NCBI GenBank assembly: GCA_032000125.1
Contig: DAMALH010000004.1
Coordinates: forward strand, 91,836 to 155,835
Direction: 5' to 3'
DNA: 64,000 nt
Source: Dryocola sp032000125
GTDB taxonomy: Bacteria; Pseudomonadota; Gammaproteobacteria; Enterobacterales; Enterobacteriaceae
The translations under genes and the position numbers were made by a program. Shown piece after piece: positions 26,725 to 33,148 of the stretch. Below the pieces are notes generated by a model. The model had not been told where the DNA came from and did no database searches. It saw only the letters and a program-made list of their open reading frames with translations. How positions within the stretch are numbered: position 1 is the stretch's first letter; each line of letters begins with the position of its first letter.

Positions 26725-27273
26725 ATGCAATTTAATATCCCAACGTTGCTTACTCTGTTTCGTGTCTTTCTCATCCCGTTCTTTGTGCTGGCTTTTTATC
26801 TGCCGTTCACCTGGGCGCCATTCCTTTGCGCTTTTATTTTCTGGCTGGCGGCCATAACAGACTGGTTTGACGGATTTCTCGCACGCCGCTGGAACCAAAG
26901 CACCCGCTTTGGGGCGTTCCTCGATCCCGTAGCGGATAAGGTGATGGTCGTCGTGGCCCTCGTCCTTGTGGCCGAACATTATCACGCCTGGTGGGTCACG
27001 CTGCCGGCTGCGACCATGATCGCCCGTGAAATTATTATCTCTGCGCTGCGAGAGTGGATGGCGGAAATCGGCAAGCGCAGCAGCGTTGCCGTATCGTGGA
27101 TTGGTAAAACCAAAACCATGGCGCAGATGCTGGCGCTGATTGGCATGCTGTGGCGTCCGAACATGTGGATTGAGTATGCCGGTATCGGCCTTTTCTTCAT
27201 TGCCGCGGTATTAACCTTCTGGTCTATGTTCCAGTATCTGGCCGCCGCGCGCGGTGATTTGCTCGAACCGTGA
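26725..27273 (+). CDS. pgsA: PgsA, phosphatidylglycerophosphate synthase
   Basis: A 182-residue membrane enzyme that joins CDP-diacylglycerol and glycerol-3-phosphate, the committed step to phosphatidylglycerol and cardiolipin. The CDP-alcohol phosphotransferase motif is complete: DGFLARRWNQSTRFGAFLD followed by PVADK gives D-G-x2-A-R-x8-G-x3-D-x3-D. About four or five hydrophobic spans are visible. Length equals E. coli PgsA. The gene follows uvrC by 57 bp, as in E. coli, and precedes the tRNA cluster. Confidence 0.97.
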   Translation: MQFNIPTLLTLFRVFLIPFFVLAFYLPFTWAPFLCAFIFWLAAITDWFDGFLARRWNQSTRFGAFLDPVADKVMVVVALVLVAEHYHAWWVTLPAATMIAREIIISALREWMAEIGKRSSVAVSWIGKTKTMAQMLALIGMLWRPNMWIEYAGIGLFFIAAVLTFWSMFQYLAAARGDLLEP

Positions 27274-27429
27274 TCTAAGCGGCGCAAAATTCAGCAAACG
27301 AAACGCGGTGCAGGAAAATTTCATTGACTCATTGCGTCATCTAAGTAGAATGCAACGCATCGAACGGCAGCTTAGCTTGCCGGAAGATAATAAAATCAAG
27401 TGATTAACCAACCTCACTTGTACAGATTT

Positions 27430-27505
<76 letters not shown>

Positions 27506-27551
27506 GATTAAAGACATGCGCAGTAGCGGGTGTCAGTTAGAAAAGTTTTAC

Positions 27552-27625
27552 GGCGCGTTAGCAAAGCGGTTATGTAGCGGATTGCAAATCCGTCTAGTCC
27601 GGTTCGACTCCGGAACGCGCCTCCA
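27552..27625 (+). tRNA. cysT: tRNA-Cys (anticodon GCA)
   Basis: A 74-base tRNA with encoded CCA. Acceptor GGCGCGT pairs with ACGCGCC, the anticodon loop is TTGCAAA, and the T-loop is GGTTCGACTCC. It lies 46 bp after the tRNA-Gly gene. Confidence 0.98.
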
Positions 27626-27637
27626 CTTTCTTCCCGC

Positions 27638-27724
27638 GCCCGGGTGGTGAAATCGGTAGACACAAGGGATTTAAAATCCCTCGGCTGTATGGCTGTGCGG
27701 GTTCAAGTCCCGCCCCGGGCACCA
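27638..27724 (+). tRNA. leuZ: tRNA-Leu (anticodon TAA)
   Basis: An 87-base class II tRNA with a long variable arm (CTCGGCTGTATGGCTGTG). Acceptor GCCCGGG pairs with CCCGGGC, the anticodon loop is TTTAAAA, and CCA is encoded. An open frame that crosses it into yecA is a coincidence. Confidence 0.98.
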
Positions 27725-27765
27725 TGGGAACACAAGAATAAAATCAATGATAAGCAGTGTCGTGC

Positions 27766-27789
27766 AAACCACCTTCGGGTGGTTTTTTA
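27766..27789 (+). terminator. Terminator of the tRNA operon
   Basis: AAACCACC and GGTGGTTT form an 8-bp stem with a TTCG tetraloop, followed by a T tract. Confidence 0.92.
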
Positions 27790-27883
27790 TTGCCTGCAAT
27801 ATCCCTTTCCAGCTATCTTGCCTGATATTTTATACTCACCGCCAGCGCGTGTGAAAAATCCATTCACTACAGGAGCCCGGATG

Positions 27884-28459
27884 ATGAACCAGGGACCATT
27901 AACAGAAGAAGAGATTGAATGGCTTGACGAGGTGCTGCTAAAGCATGCTACCGAGCGTTCCATTATGGATGTCGCCGAAATGGACGGTATGCTGACCGCC
28001 ATTCTCTCCGGGCCTAAAGAAGTAGGGCCGGAAGCGACGTTTGCCGCATTCTGGGGGGGTGAAGGCGACCAGCCGCTCTGGGAGTCGGAGGACGAACTAA
28101 AAAGATTCGTTGAGCTCACCTTCAAACACGTTAACGATATTGCGGAACGCCTGAGCGGCTACCCGGAGCAATACGAACCGCTGTTTGGCACCAGCATCGT
28201 TGAAGAGCAGGAGTTTACCATCGTCGAAGAGTGGTGCTTTGGCTATATGCGCGGCGTGATGCTGTGGGACGTGGAGCCCATGCCGGAAGCGCTGCTCGCC
28301 ATGCTGGGGCCGATAGCCCTGCACGGGCTGGAAGAGAAGTTTGATGAGCTTGATAGTCTGTCGCATGAAGCGTTTATCGACAGCATTGAGGAGATCAAAC
28401 CTGCCGCGCTGAGCGTATTTGCTTACTGGCAGAATAAGCGGCACGGCCGCCTGCACTAA
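27884..28459 (+). CDS. yecA: YecA-type UPF0149 (YgfB/YecA) protein lacking the SEC-C tail
   Basis: A 191-residue cytoplasmic protein aligning with E. coli YecA in the family domain: MNQGPLTEEEIEWLDEVL, VAEMDGMLTAILS, TIVEEWCFGYMRGVML and AALSVFAYW-like blocks. E. coli YecA has about 221 residues and ends in a SEC-C zinc motif (CxCxnC, as in SecA), which binds metal and ribosomes. Here the frame stops at KRHGRLH and no such Cys residues occur in it or in the bases beyond. The start is one of two adjacent ATGs (27881 or 27884) after AGGAG; the second has better spacing and matches the E. coli start. The name rests on position and similarity. Confidence 0.85.
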   Translation: MNQGPLTEEEIEWLDEVLLKHATERSIMDVAEMDGMLTAILSGPKEVGPEATFAAFWGGEGDQPLWESEDELKRFVELTFKHVNDIAERLSGYPEQYEPLFGTSIVEEQEFTIVEEWCFGYMRGVMLWDVEPMPEALLAMLGPIALHGLEEKFDELDSLSHEAFIDSIEEIKPAALSVFAYWQNKRHGRLH

Positions 28460-28508
28460 AATAAACAGGCCAAAGCGCAACGGCGCCCGGCCTGCTTAAT
28501 GCTGCATA

Positions 28509-29006
28509 TCAGGCCTGGGCATCAAGGGTGGAAAGTTCTTTATCCACGAAATAAAGACCTTCACCGCTTTTACCGACCAGGCTTAGTTTATCCAGCACGG
28601 ATTTAAACAGCTTCTCTTCTTCATGCTGTTCAGCAACGTACCATTGCAGGAAATTAAAGGTCGGATAATCCTGCGAAGTCATCGCCGCGTGGGCCAGTTC
28701 ATTAATCTTGCTGGTAATTAACTGTTCGTGTTCATAGGTCGCTTTAAATAAAGCATCCAGCGATTCGTATTCGCTAAATGGTGACGGCACGGCATTGATG
28801 CGCGGCATATTGCCGGTATCGGCCACATAGGCAAACAGGCGCTGCATATGTTCCATTTCTTCCTGCGCGTGGCGACGCAGGAAGGCTGCGGCACCCTCAA
28901 AGCTATGGTAGCTGCACCATGCGCTCATCTGCTGATAAAGCAATGAAGAATACAGTTCAAGATTCATCTGTTCGTTAAGTTTTTCGACCATTTCTGTTTT
29001 CAGCAT
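28509..29006 (-). CDS. ftnA: FtnA, non-haem ferritin
   Basis: A 165-residue iron-storage ferritin, the length of E. coli FtnA. The ferroxidase ligands are seen in LNEQMNLELYSSLLYQQMSAW (Glu17), RRHAQEEMEHMQRL (Glu and His) and QWYVAEQHEEEKLF. 24 copies form the shell that oxidises and stores iron. The ATG at 29006 is chosen over one four codons upstream because GGAG lies six bases before it and the E. coli start aligns there. It is convergent with yecA, and the upstream region is very AT-rich. Confidence 0.97.
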   Translation of the reverse strand: MLKTEMVEKLNEQMNLELYSSLLYQQMSAWCSYHSFEGAAAFLRRHAQEEMEHMQRLFAYVADTGNMPRINAVPSPFSEYESLDALFKATYEHEQLITSKINELAHAAMTSQDYPTFNFLQWYVAEQHEEEKLFKSVLDKLSLVGKSGEGLYFVDKELSTLDAQA

Positions 29007-29090
29007 AGCGAGCTCCATATAATTGCGATGCGAGAGTGGCGCTACTCTATTTTTTTAATTTCAATAATGCAAATGAATTGTTAATTAATT

Positions 29091-29125
29091 TATCGTAATG
29101 AGAATGGTTGCTAATATTATTCTTT
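29091..29125. promoter_or_regulatory. Possible Fur-type site upstream of ftnA
   Basis: GTAATGAGAATGG within a very AT-rich stretch (29019-29190) resembles half of the Fur consensus. In E. coli, Fur relieves H-NS repression of ftnA through sites in such an AT-rich upstream region. The match is partial, so this is a suggestion. Confidence 0.3.
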
Positions 29126-29258
29126 TTTATCATTAATATTAAATAGCGTTAATAATAATTATTCTTTTTTAAAATATATAACTTTCAGGCAGGACGGGCG
29201 CCGCGGAATCGATAACTTTGCGCAGCGCGACGGATTATCAATATCATTATGAAGAGCG

Positions 29259-29603
29259 CTACTGCACGATCAGCTCATCCCGCAGATATTTTTCCATGCC
29301 GACACCGCGGCACTGGTACTCAAGGGTTACTTTCTGATTCAGGCATACCGCGCCGCTGCTCAGGCTACAGGTTTTTATTGGCTCGCCGTAAGGGAAAGCG
29401 GCGATATACCCCTGCTGCTGGCATTGATGGCTGGCGGTGGTTTGCGCCTCAAAGGTATCAACCTTTCCCGTTTGCAGTATGGGGAGATCGAATCCAAGGC
29501 GAACGACCCCCGCCACTTCGCTGCCTTTGACCGGCTCCGGGGTTTTATTGAAGGTGCAGCCGCTTAATAAAAAGATGACCAAAAATACGGAAAAACGATG
29601 CAT
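29259..29603 (-). CDS. yecR: YecR-like lipoprotein
   Basis: A 114-residue small lipoprotein: the signal ends at lipobox LLSGC, so Cys15 is the lipidated residue. The mature part has GVVRLGFDLP, a Cys in SHQCQQQGY, then CSLSSGAVCLNQKVTLEYQCR, the YecR-family pattern with four further Cys. In E. coli yecR is under flagellar control. A candidate sigma-28 promoter lies upstream here (29664-29690). GAGG sits eight bases before the ATG. The function is unknown. Confidence 0.82.
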   Translation of the reverse strand: MHRFSVFLVIFLLSGCTFNKTPEPVKGSEVAGVVRLGFDLPILQTGKVDTFEAQTTASHQCQQQGYIAAFPYGEPIKTCSLSSGAVCLNQKVTLEYQCRGVGMEKYLRDELIVQ

Positions 29604-29663
29604 GGTATGAAGCCTCGGTTGGCACTTTCTTACAGCGTAGCACGTCTTGAATAGCGGGAACCG

Positions 29664-29690
29664 TCGGCGGCATAAAGCTGAAAAAGTTTA
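29664..29690 (-). promoter_or_regulatory. Candidate sigma-28 promoter of yecR
   Basis: On the minus strand an exact TAAA, exactly 15 bases, then GCCGCCGA, which matches the first four and the last base of GCCGATAA. The spacing and the flagellar control of yecR in E. coli support it, but the -10 is imperfect. Confidence 0.5.
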
Positions 29691-29993
29691 TTTAAAGACA
29701 GCGTAAAATGCATCCCTAAAGAAAATTTATTCTTTAACGCAAAGGGGCCTATCGTGCGCTTTAAGCGCGAAGCCTCTAAGCCTCACGCAACGGTCGATCG
29801 GCCTGCCATGTTCGGTAATCTCCCCGGCGCGTAGCGGAGATGTGAGCGTACGTTGGTTTTTAAAACTATTTTTCATTAAATTTGAAAGTATGTTTGCCAG
29901 ATAGTATGGTTAGTACATCCATGCGGTTCATCATGACCCTTCACCCCGGCTTTTCACCCGGAAAGGCCCGTGACCCAATCAGGAGACGAAACA
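29691..29993. other. Leader region of the RpiB-like gene
   Basis: About 300 bp between divergent yecR and the isomerase gene. It contains a GC-rich stretch followed by an AT-rich segment (29858-29895) that probably holds the promoter. No named operator and no convincing small gene were seen. Confidence 0.4.
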
Positions 29994-30632
29994 ATGAAAA
30001 TTGCGCTGATGATGGAAAACAGTCAGGCTGGCAAAAACGCCATCATCTTAAAAGAGCTACAGGCGGTTGCGGCCGAGAAAGAGTATCCGGTTTATAACGT
30101 CGGCATGAGCGACGAGCAGGATCACCACCTGACCTATATCCATCTTGGCATCATGGCAAGTATTCTGCTGAACGCGAAAGCGGTTGATTTTGTAGTTACG
30201 GGTTGCGGTACGGGCCAGGGTGCGCTGATGTCGCTGAATATCCATCCGGGCGTTATGTGCGGCTACTGCATCGACCCGGCGGACGCCTTCCTGTTCTCGC
30301 AGATTAACAACGGCAACGCGCTGGCGCTGCCGTTCGCGAAAGGCTTCGGCTGGGGCGCCGAGCTGAACGTGCGGTATATCTTTGAAAAAGCGTTCACCGG
30401 CCGTAAAGGCGAAGGTTATCCGGTTGAACGTAAAGAGCCGCAGGTTCGTAACGCCGGTATTCTCAGCCAGGTTAAAGCGGCCGTGGTAAAAGAGAACTAT
30501 CTCGACACGCTGCGTGCTATTGACCCGGAGCTGGTAAAAACGGCCGTTTCCGGCGAGCGTTTCCAGAAGTGTTTCTTTGAAAACTGTCAGAATAAAGAGA
30601 TTGAAGCGTTCGTTCGCGAACTCCTTGCTTAA
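29994..30632 (+). CDS. RpiB/LacA/LacB-family sugar-phosphate isomerase
   Basis: A 212-residue cytoplasmic protein of the RpiB fold: MKIALMMENSQAGKNAII at the start, YIHLGIMASILLNAKAVDFVV, then VTGCGTGQGALMSLN with the catalytic-type Cys and the anion-binding CGTGxG loop, and NNGNALALPFAKGFGWGAEL. Members isomerise aldose and ketose phosphates. At 212 residues it is longer than classical RpiB (about 150), with a C-terminal extension containing GILSQVKAAVVKENYLDTLRAIDPEL. ATG at 29994 follows AGGAGA; an earlier in-frame start lacks that. The substrate is unknown. The gene stands alone with its own terminator. Confidence 0.85.
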   Translation: MKIALMMENSQAGKNAIILKELQAVAAEKEYPVYNVGMSDEQDHHLTYIHLGIMASILLNAKAVDFVVTGCGTGQGALMSLNIHPGVMCGYCIDPADAFLFSQINNGNALALPFAKGFGWGAELNVRYIFEKAFTGRKGEGYPVERKEPQVRNAGILSQVKAAVVKENYLDTLRAIDPELVKTAVSGERFQKCFFENCQNKEIEAFVRELLA

Positions 30633-30642
30633 TTAAGCCAAT

Positions 30643-30668
30643 AACGGTCGGCGAAAGCTGGCCGTTTT
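30643..30668 (+). terminator. Terminator after the RpiB-like gene
   Basis: AACGGTC and GGCCGTT pair over seven positions (one G-T) and are followed by TTTAT. It may also serve the converging efflux gene. Confidence 0.7.
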
Positions 30669-30688
30669 ATCGCGCTATCCCCTTCGTA

Positions 30689-32107
30689 TTATCTCTTATT
30701 AGAAACTGCACTGCCCGCCGTGCGCGGCAGACGCAGCAAATCAAAAAGCCCAATCAGGCAGATAAGCGTAATCAACATAAACGAGATTTTAATGCTGATG
30801 CCGGGCTGGTCGCTCAGACCCAGCCACGCGCTGATTTTCTCTCCCAGCCTGATCCCGATGGCGCCAAGCGTGATGCCCAGCCCTACGGAAAGCTGGGTTG
30901 CCGTGCTGAACAGCGTATTGGCGTAGCTCATCTGCTGCGCGGGAATATCTGCAAAAGCCAGGGTGCTGATGCCGGTGAACTGCATCGAACGAAACAGCCC
31001 GCCAAGAAACAGGATGACGATTGTCACCCACGTTGCGGTGTGCGGCGTCAGAAACGCGCAGGCGAGCAGGGCGGCCACGTTCAGCATGCCGTTAATGATA
31101 AGCAGCTTTTTAAAACCAAGCGCACGAATAAGCGGCGTGGTGCCGGGCTTCATCGTCAGGTTACCTGCAAATACCGCCAGCACCAGCAGGCCTGAATGAA
31201 ACGCATCCATGCCAAAGCCAACCTGAAACAGCAGCGGCAGTAAAAACGGCACGGCGCTGATTGAGGTGCGGAACAGCGAGCCGCCGTACATTGTGACGCC
31301 GAAAGTCTGCACCCTGAGGGCGTCCAGGCGAATCATAGGGTGCGGCGCGCGTTTGAAATGGCGCAGCGAAAACCACAGCGCTGCCGCTCCCACCGCCAGT
31401 AAAGCTACCGTAGCGACGATGTTGACGCTGGCTTCGCCCAGCATTTCCAGACCGTACACCAGGCAGATCATGGCCATCGCGGTGCTGATAAAACCGGTGC
31501 CGTCAAACGGGCGGCGTTCGTCATCGTGCACGTCTGGTATCAGCCGCCAGGCCAGCGCCATTGCAGCAAGCCCAAGAGGAAGGTTGATATAAAAAATCCA
31601 GCGCCATGTGGCATAGCTGGTGATAAATCCGCCCAGCGGCGGCCCGATAATAGGGGCAACCAGGGCAGGCCAGGTTAACGTTGCTATGGCGGCTATCAGT
31701 TGGTTTTTCGGCGTGGTCCTTAATACCGCAAGGCGGCCTACCGGCACCATTAACGCACCGCCGATGCCCTGCACAATCCGCATCGCGACAAACTGCTCAA
31801 GGCTATTGGCAAGGCCGCACAGCACCGAGGCGACGGTGAAGATGCCCAGCGCCAGGGTAAAGACTTTACGTGCGCCGAAGCGGTCGGCTATCCAGCCGCT
31901 GGCGGGAATCAGTACCGCAAGGGTAAGGAGATAGGCGCTCATGCCCGTGTTCAGGTCCACGGCATCCACGCCGAAGGTACGCGCCATCTCCGGCAGCGCG
32001 GTGGCGATGACCGTTCCGTCGAGAAACTCCATAAAAAAAGCGCCAGCGACCAGCAGCGCGGTCAGAGAGACGCCGCGTTTTTGTGCAGAAGGAAGGTTGT
32101 CAGACAT
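30689..32107 (-). CDS. MFS multidrug efflux transporter, DHA2 (14-helix) type
   Basis: A 472-residue inner-membrane drug/proton antiporter. The family signatures are FFMEFLDGTVIATALPEMA (motif of DHA2 in helix 1), GWIADRFGARKVF (motif A) and RIVQGIGGALMVPVGRLAVL with the C-type GPPLGGFI. About 14 hydrophobic spans are visible. It is similar in length and motifs to E. coli MdtD, but this is a different locus. Substrates are unknown. Its start faces azuC, and the two CRP-type sites in the shared 215-bp gap could affect both genes. Confidence 0.88.
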   Translation of the reverse strand: MSDNLPSAQKRGVSLTALLVAGAFFMEFLDGTVIATALPEMARTFGVDAVDLNTGMSAYLLTLAVLIPASGWIADRFGARKVFTLALGIFTVASVLCGLANSLEQFVAMRIVQGIGGALMVPVGRLAVLRTTPKNQLIAAIATLTWPALVAPIIGPPLGGFITSYATWRWIFYINLPLGLAAMALAWRLIPDVHDDERRPFDGTGFISTAMAMICLVYGLEMLGEASVNIVATVALLAVGAAALWFSLRHFKRAPHPMIRLDALRVQTFGVTMYGGSLFRTSISAVPFLLPLLFQVGFGMDAFHSGLLVLAVFAGNLTMKPGTTPLIRALGFKKLLIINGMLNVAALLACAFLTPHTATWVTIVILFLGGLFRSMQFTGISTLAFADIPAQQMSYANTLFSTATQLSVGLGITLGAIGIRLGEKISAWLGLSDQPGISIKISFMLITLICLIGLFDLLRLPRTAGSAVSNKR

Positions 32108-32224
32108 GGTTGCCGCTCGAAATTAAAATAATGTTTTAAAAACTCATAGAAACAGATAATCAGGTAAGTGCTGGATTTGCAATCGGTTTTATAAGAACGG
32201 CGGGTGAAAATCACGGTCTCGTTT

Positions 32225-32240
32225 TGTGACTGATATCACA
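32225..32240. promoter_or_regulatory. CRP site 1 between the efflux gene and azuC
   Basis: TGTGA, six bases, TCACA: a perfect CRP palindrome. It is centred about 49 bp upstream of the predicted azuC start of transcription and about 125 bp upstream of the efflux gene start codon. Confidence 0.85.
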
Positions 32241-32246
32241 AAATCA

Positions 32247-32274
32247 TTGATTTATGTGATGGAAGTCATATTAT
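32247..32274 (+). promoter_or_regulatory. azuC promoter overlapped by CRP site 2
   Basis: TTGATT (32247-32252), a 16-bp spacer and TATTAT (32269-32274) form a sigma-70-like promoter. A second CRP-type site, TGTGA-N6-TCATA at 32255-32270, covers the spacer and the first bases of the -10. That placement fits the reported repression of E. coli azuC by CRP. Confidence 0.7.
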
Positions 32275-32322
32275 AGGTCGCATAACGAGCAACACCTGTA
32301 TATATAAAAACCGGAGTACGTA

Positions 32323-32406
32323 ATGAAACTGCGCAAAATCCTGAAAAGCATGTTCGAAAACTACTGCAAAACCTTCAAAGACGTACCGCCGGGCGCGATG
32401 TTCTGA
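32323..32406 (+). CDS. azuC: AzuC, small membrane-associated protein
   Basis: A 27-residue protein, MKLRKILKSMFENYCKTFKD followed by VPPGAMF, differing from E. coli AzuC (28 residues) at only a few positions. It has a basic amphipathic N-terminal helix. In E. coli AzuC sits at the inner membrane and interacts with glycerol-3-phosphate dehydrogenase GlpD. CCGGAG lies eight bases before the ATG. The gene is below the size limits of usual gene callers. Here the C-terminal Arg of E. coli AzuC is missing. Confidence 0.93.
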   Translation: MKLRKILKSMFENYCKTFKDVPPGAMF

Positions 32407-32423
32407 GAATGTTGATGATAAAA

Positions 32424-32447
32424 AAACCTGCCGAGGCAGGTTTTTTT
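32424..32447 (+). terminator. Terminator of AzuCR
   Basis: AAACCTGCC and GGCAGGTTT around a GA loop, followed by a run of T. Confidence 0.92.
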
Positions 32448-32520
32448 ATGTCCGCAATGGATGGTTGCCTCGTGCTTCATGGCGCATGTACTATGGCGCT
32501 TGATGAAACAGGAGAGAGAA

Positions 32521-32772
32521 ATGTCAGAACAATTATCCGCCGATCGCGAACTGGTCTCCGATGTGGTCGCCTGCCAGTTGGTGATTAAACAAATTCTGGA
32601 CGTGATTGACGTCATCGCCCCGGTTGAAGTGCGCGACAAAATGGCCAACCAGCTTAAGACGATTGATTTCGCCACCCATCCTGCGGCGGCGGATCCGGTG
32701 ACTCGCCGTGCGATTGAGAAGGCGATCGCACTTATTGAGCTGAAATTCACACCGCAAAAAGAAGCACATTAA
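32521..32772 (+). CDS. yecJ: YecJ family protein (DUF2766)
   Basis: An 83-residue cytoplasmic protein with LVSDVVACQLVIKQILDVID and VEVRDKMANQLKTIDF, as in the YecJ family. The ATG at 32521 follows AGGAGAGAG and removes a 20-residue upstream extension that lies over an A/T-poor, non-conserved stretch. It is adjacent to azuC as in E. coli. The function is unknown. A large hairpin follows the stop directly. Confidence 0.85.
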   Translation: MSEQLSADRELVSDVVACQLVIKQILDVIDVIAPVEVRDKMANQLKTIDFATHPAAADPVTRRAIEKAIALIELKFTPQKEAH

Positions 32773-32774
32773 TA

Positions 32775-32822
32775 CGCAGCATTAAGGCGGATGCGGACAA
32801 TTCATCCGCCGTTAATGCTGCG
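32775..32822. repeat. Long bulged hairpin (REP-like) after yecJ
   Basis: CGCAGCATTAA pairs with TTAATGCTGCG over its length (one end base excepted), then past a bulged G the inner GGCGGATG pairs with CATCCGCC. It gives about 19 bp of stem within three bases of the yecJ stop. The inner part resembles the sdiA/yecF hairpin and REP elements. It could terminate or protect the yecJ transcript. Confidence 0.7.
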
Positions 32823-33148
32823 CTAAAAAGGCATTATCTGCCGTTAATAAACCGATTGTTATTGATGAACACTTTGCCCGTAATATTGCTTATCGACTAT
32901 AAATCATTATAATTCTTACTTCGTGCAGCAATCAGCAAGATTAATTTTAATACAATAACTGTATTAAAAAACAACAGAATAAAAAGCCACTGTGTTTATT
33001 GTTCGTTGAAGTTTTTTACGGAAGTTGCCGCTCTAACCGTATGAAATATAATATTTTATTGGTTGTTTTTATTTGTGTAAATTATTTTAGTTATTTCCTG
33101 GTTAACCGATAGTAATGGTAATTAATCATTAGCCTGGAATATTACGCC
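32823..33148. other. AT-rich leader of the chemoreceptor gene
   Basis: About 325 bp, very AT-rich, with no gene seen. GTTAACCGATAG at 33101-33112 ends in a partial sigma-28 -10, but there is no TAAA at the right distance. An H-NS-type or sigma-70 promoter is possible. Confidence 0.4.

Larger units (their letters stand above)
32281..32447 (+). ncRNA. azuR: AzuCR dual-function small RNA
   Basis: From the predicted start about seven bases after the -10 to the terminator gives roughly 167 nt, close to the length of the E. coli AzuCR RNA (about 164 nt). The E. coli RNA both encodes AzuC and acts by base pairing. The limits here are inferred from the promoter and terminator; the coding part is clear. 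Confidence 0.75.

Noticed and set aside
27644..27880. Open frame running through the tRNA-Leu gene into yecA
   Set aside because: The frame crosses a mature tRNA and its terminator; AGGAG and the family start lie at 27871-27884.
33098..33112. Sigma-28 promoter for the dCache receptor
   Set aside because: ACCGATAG resembles the -10, but TTTA, not TAAA, lies at the 15-base distance.
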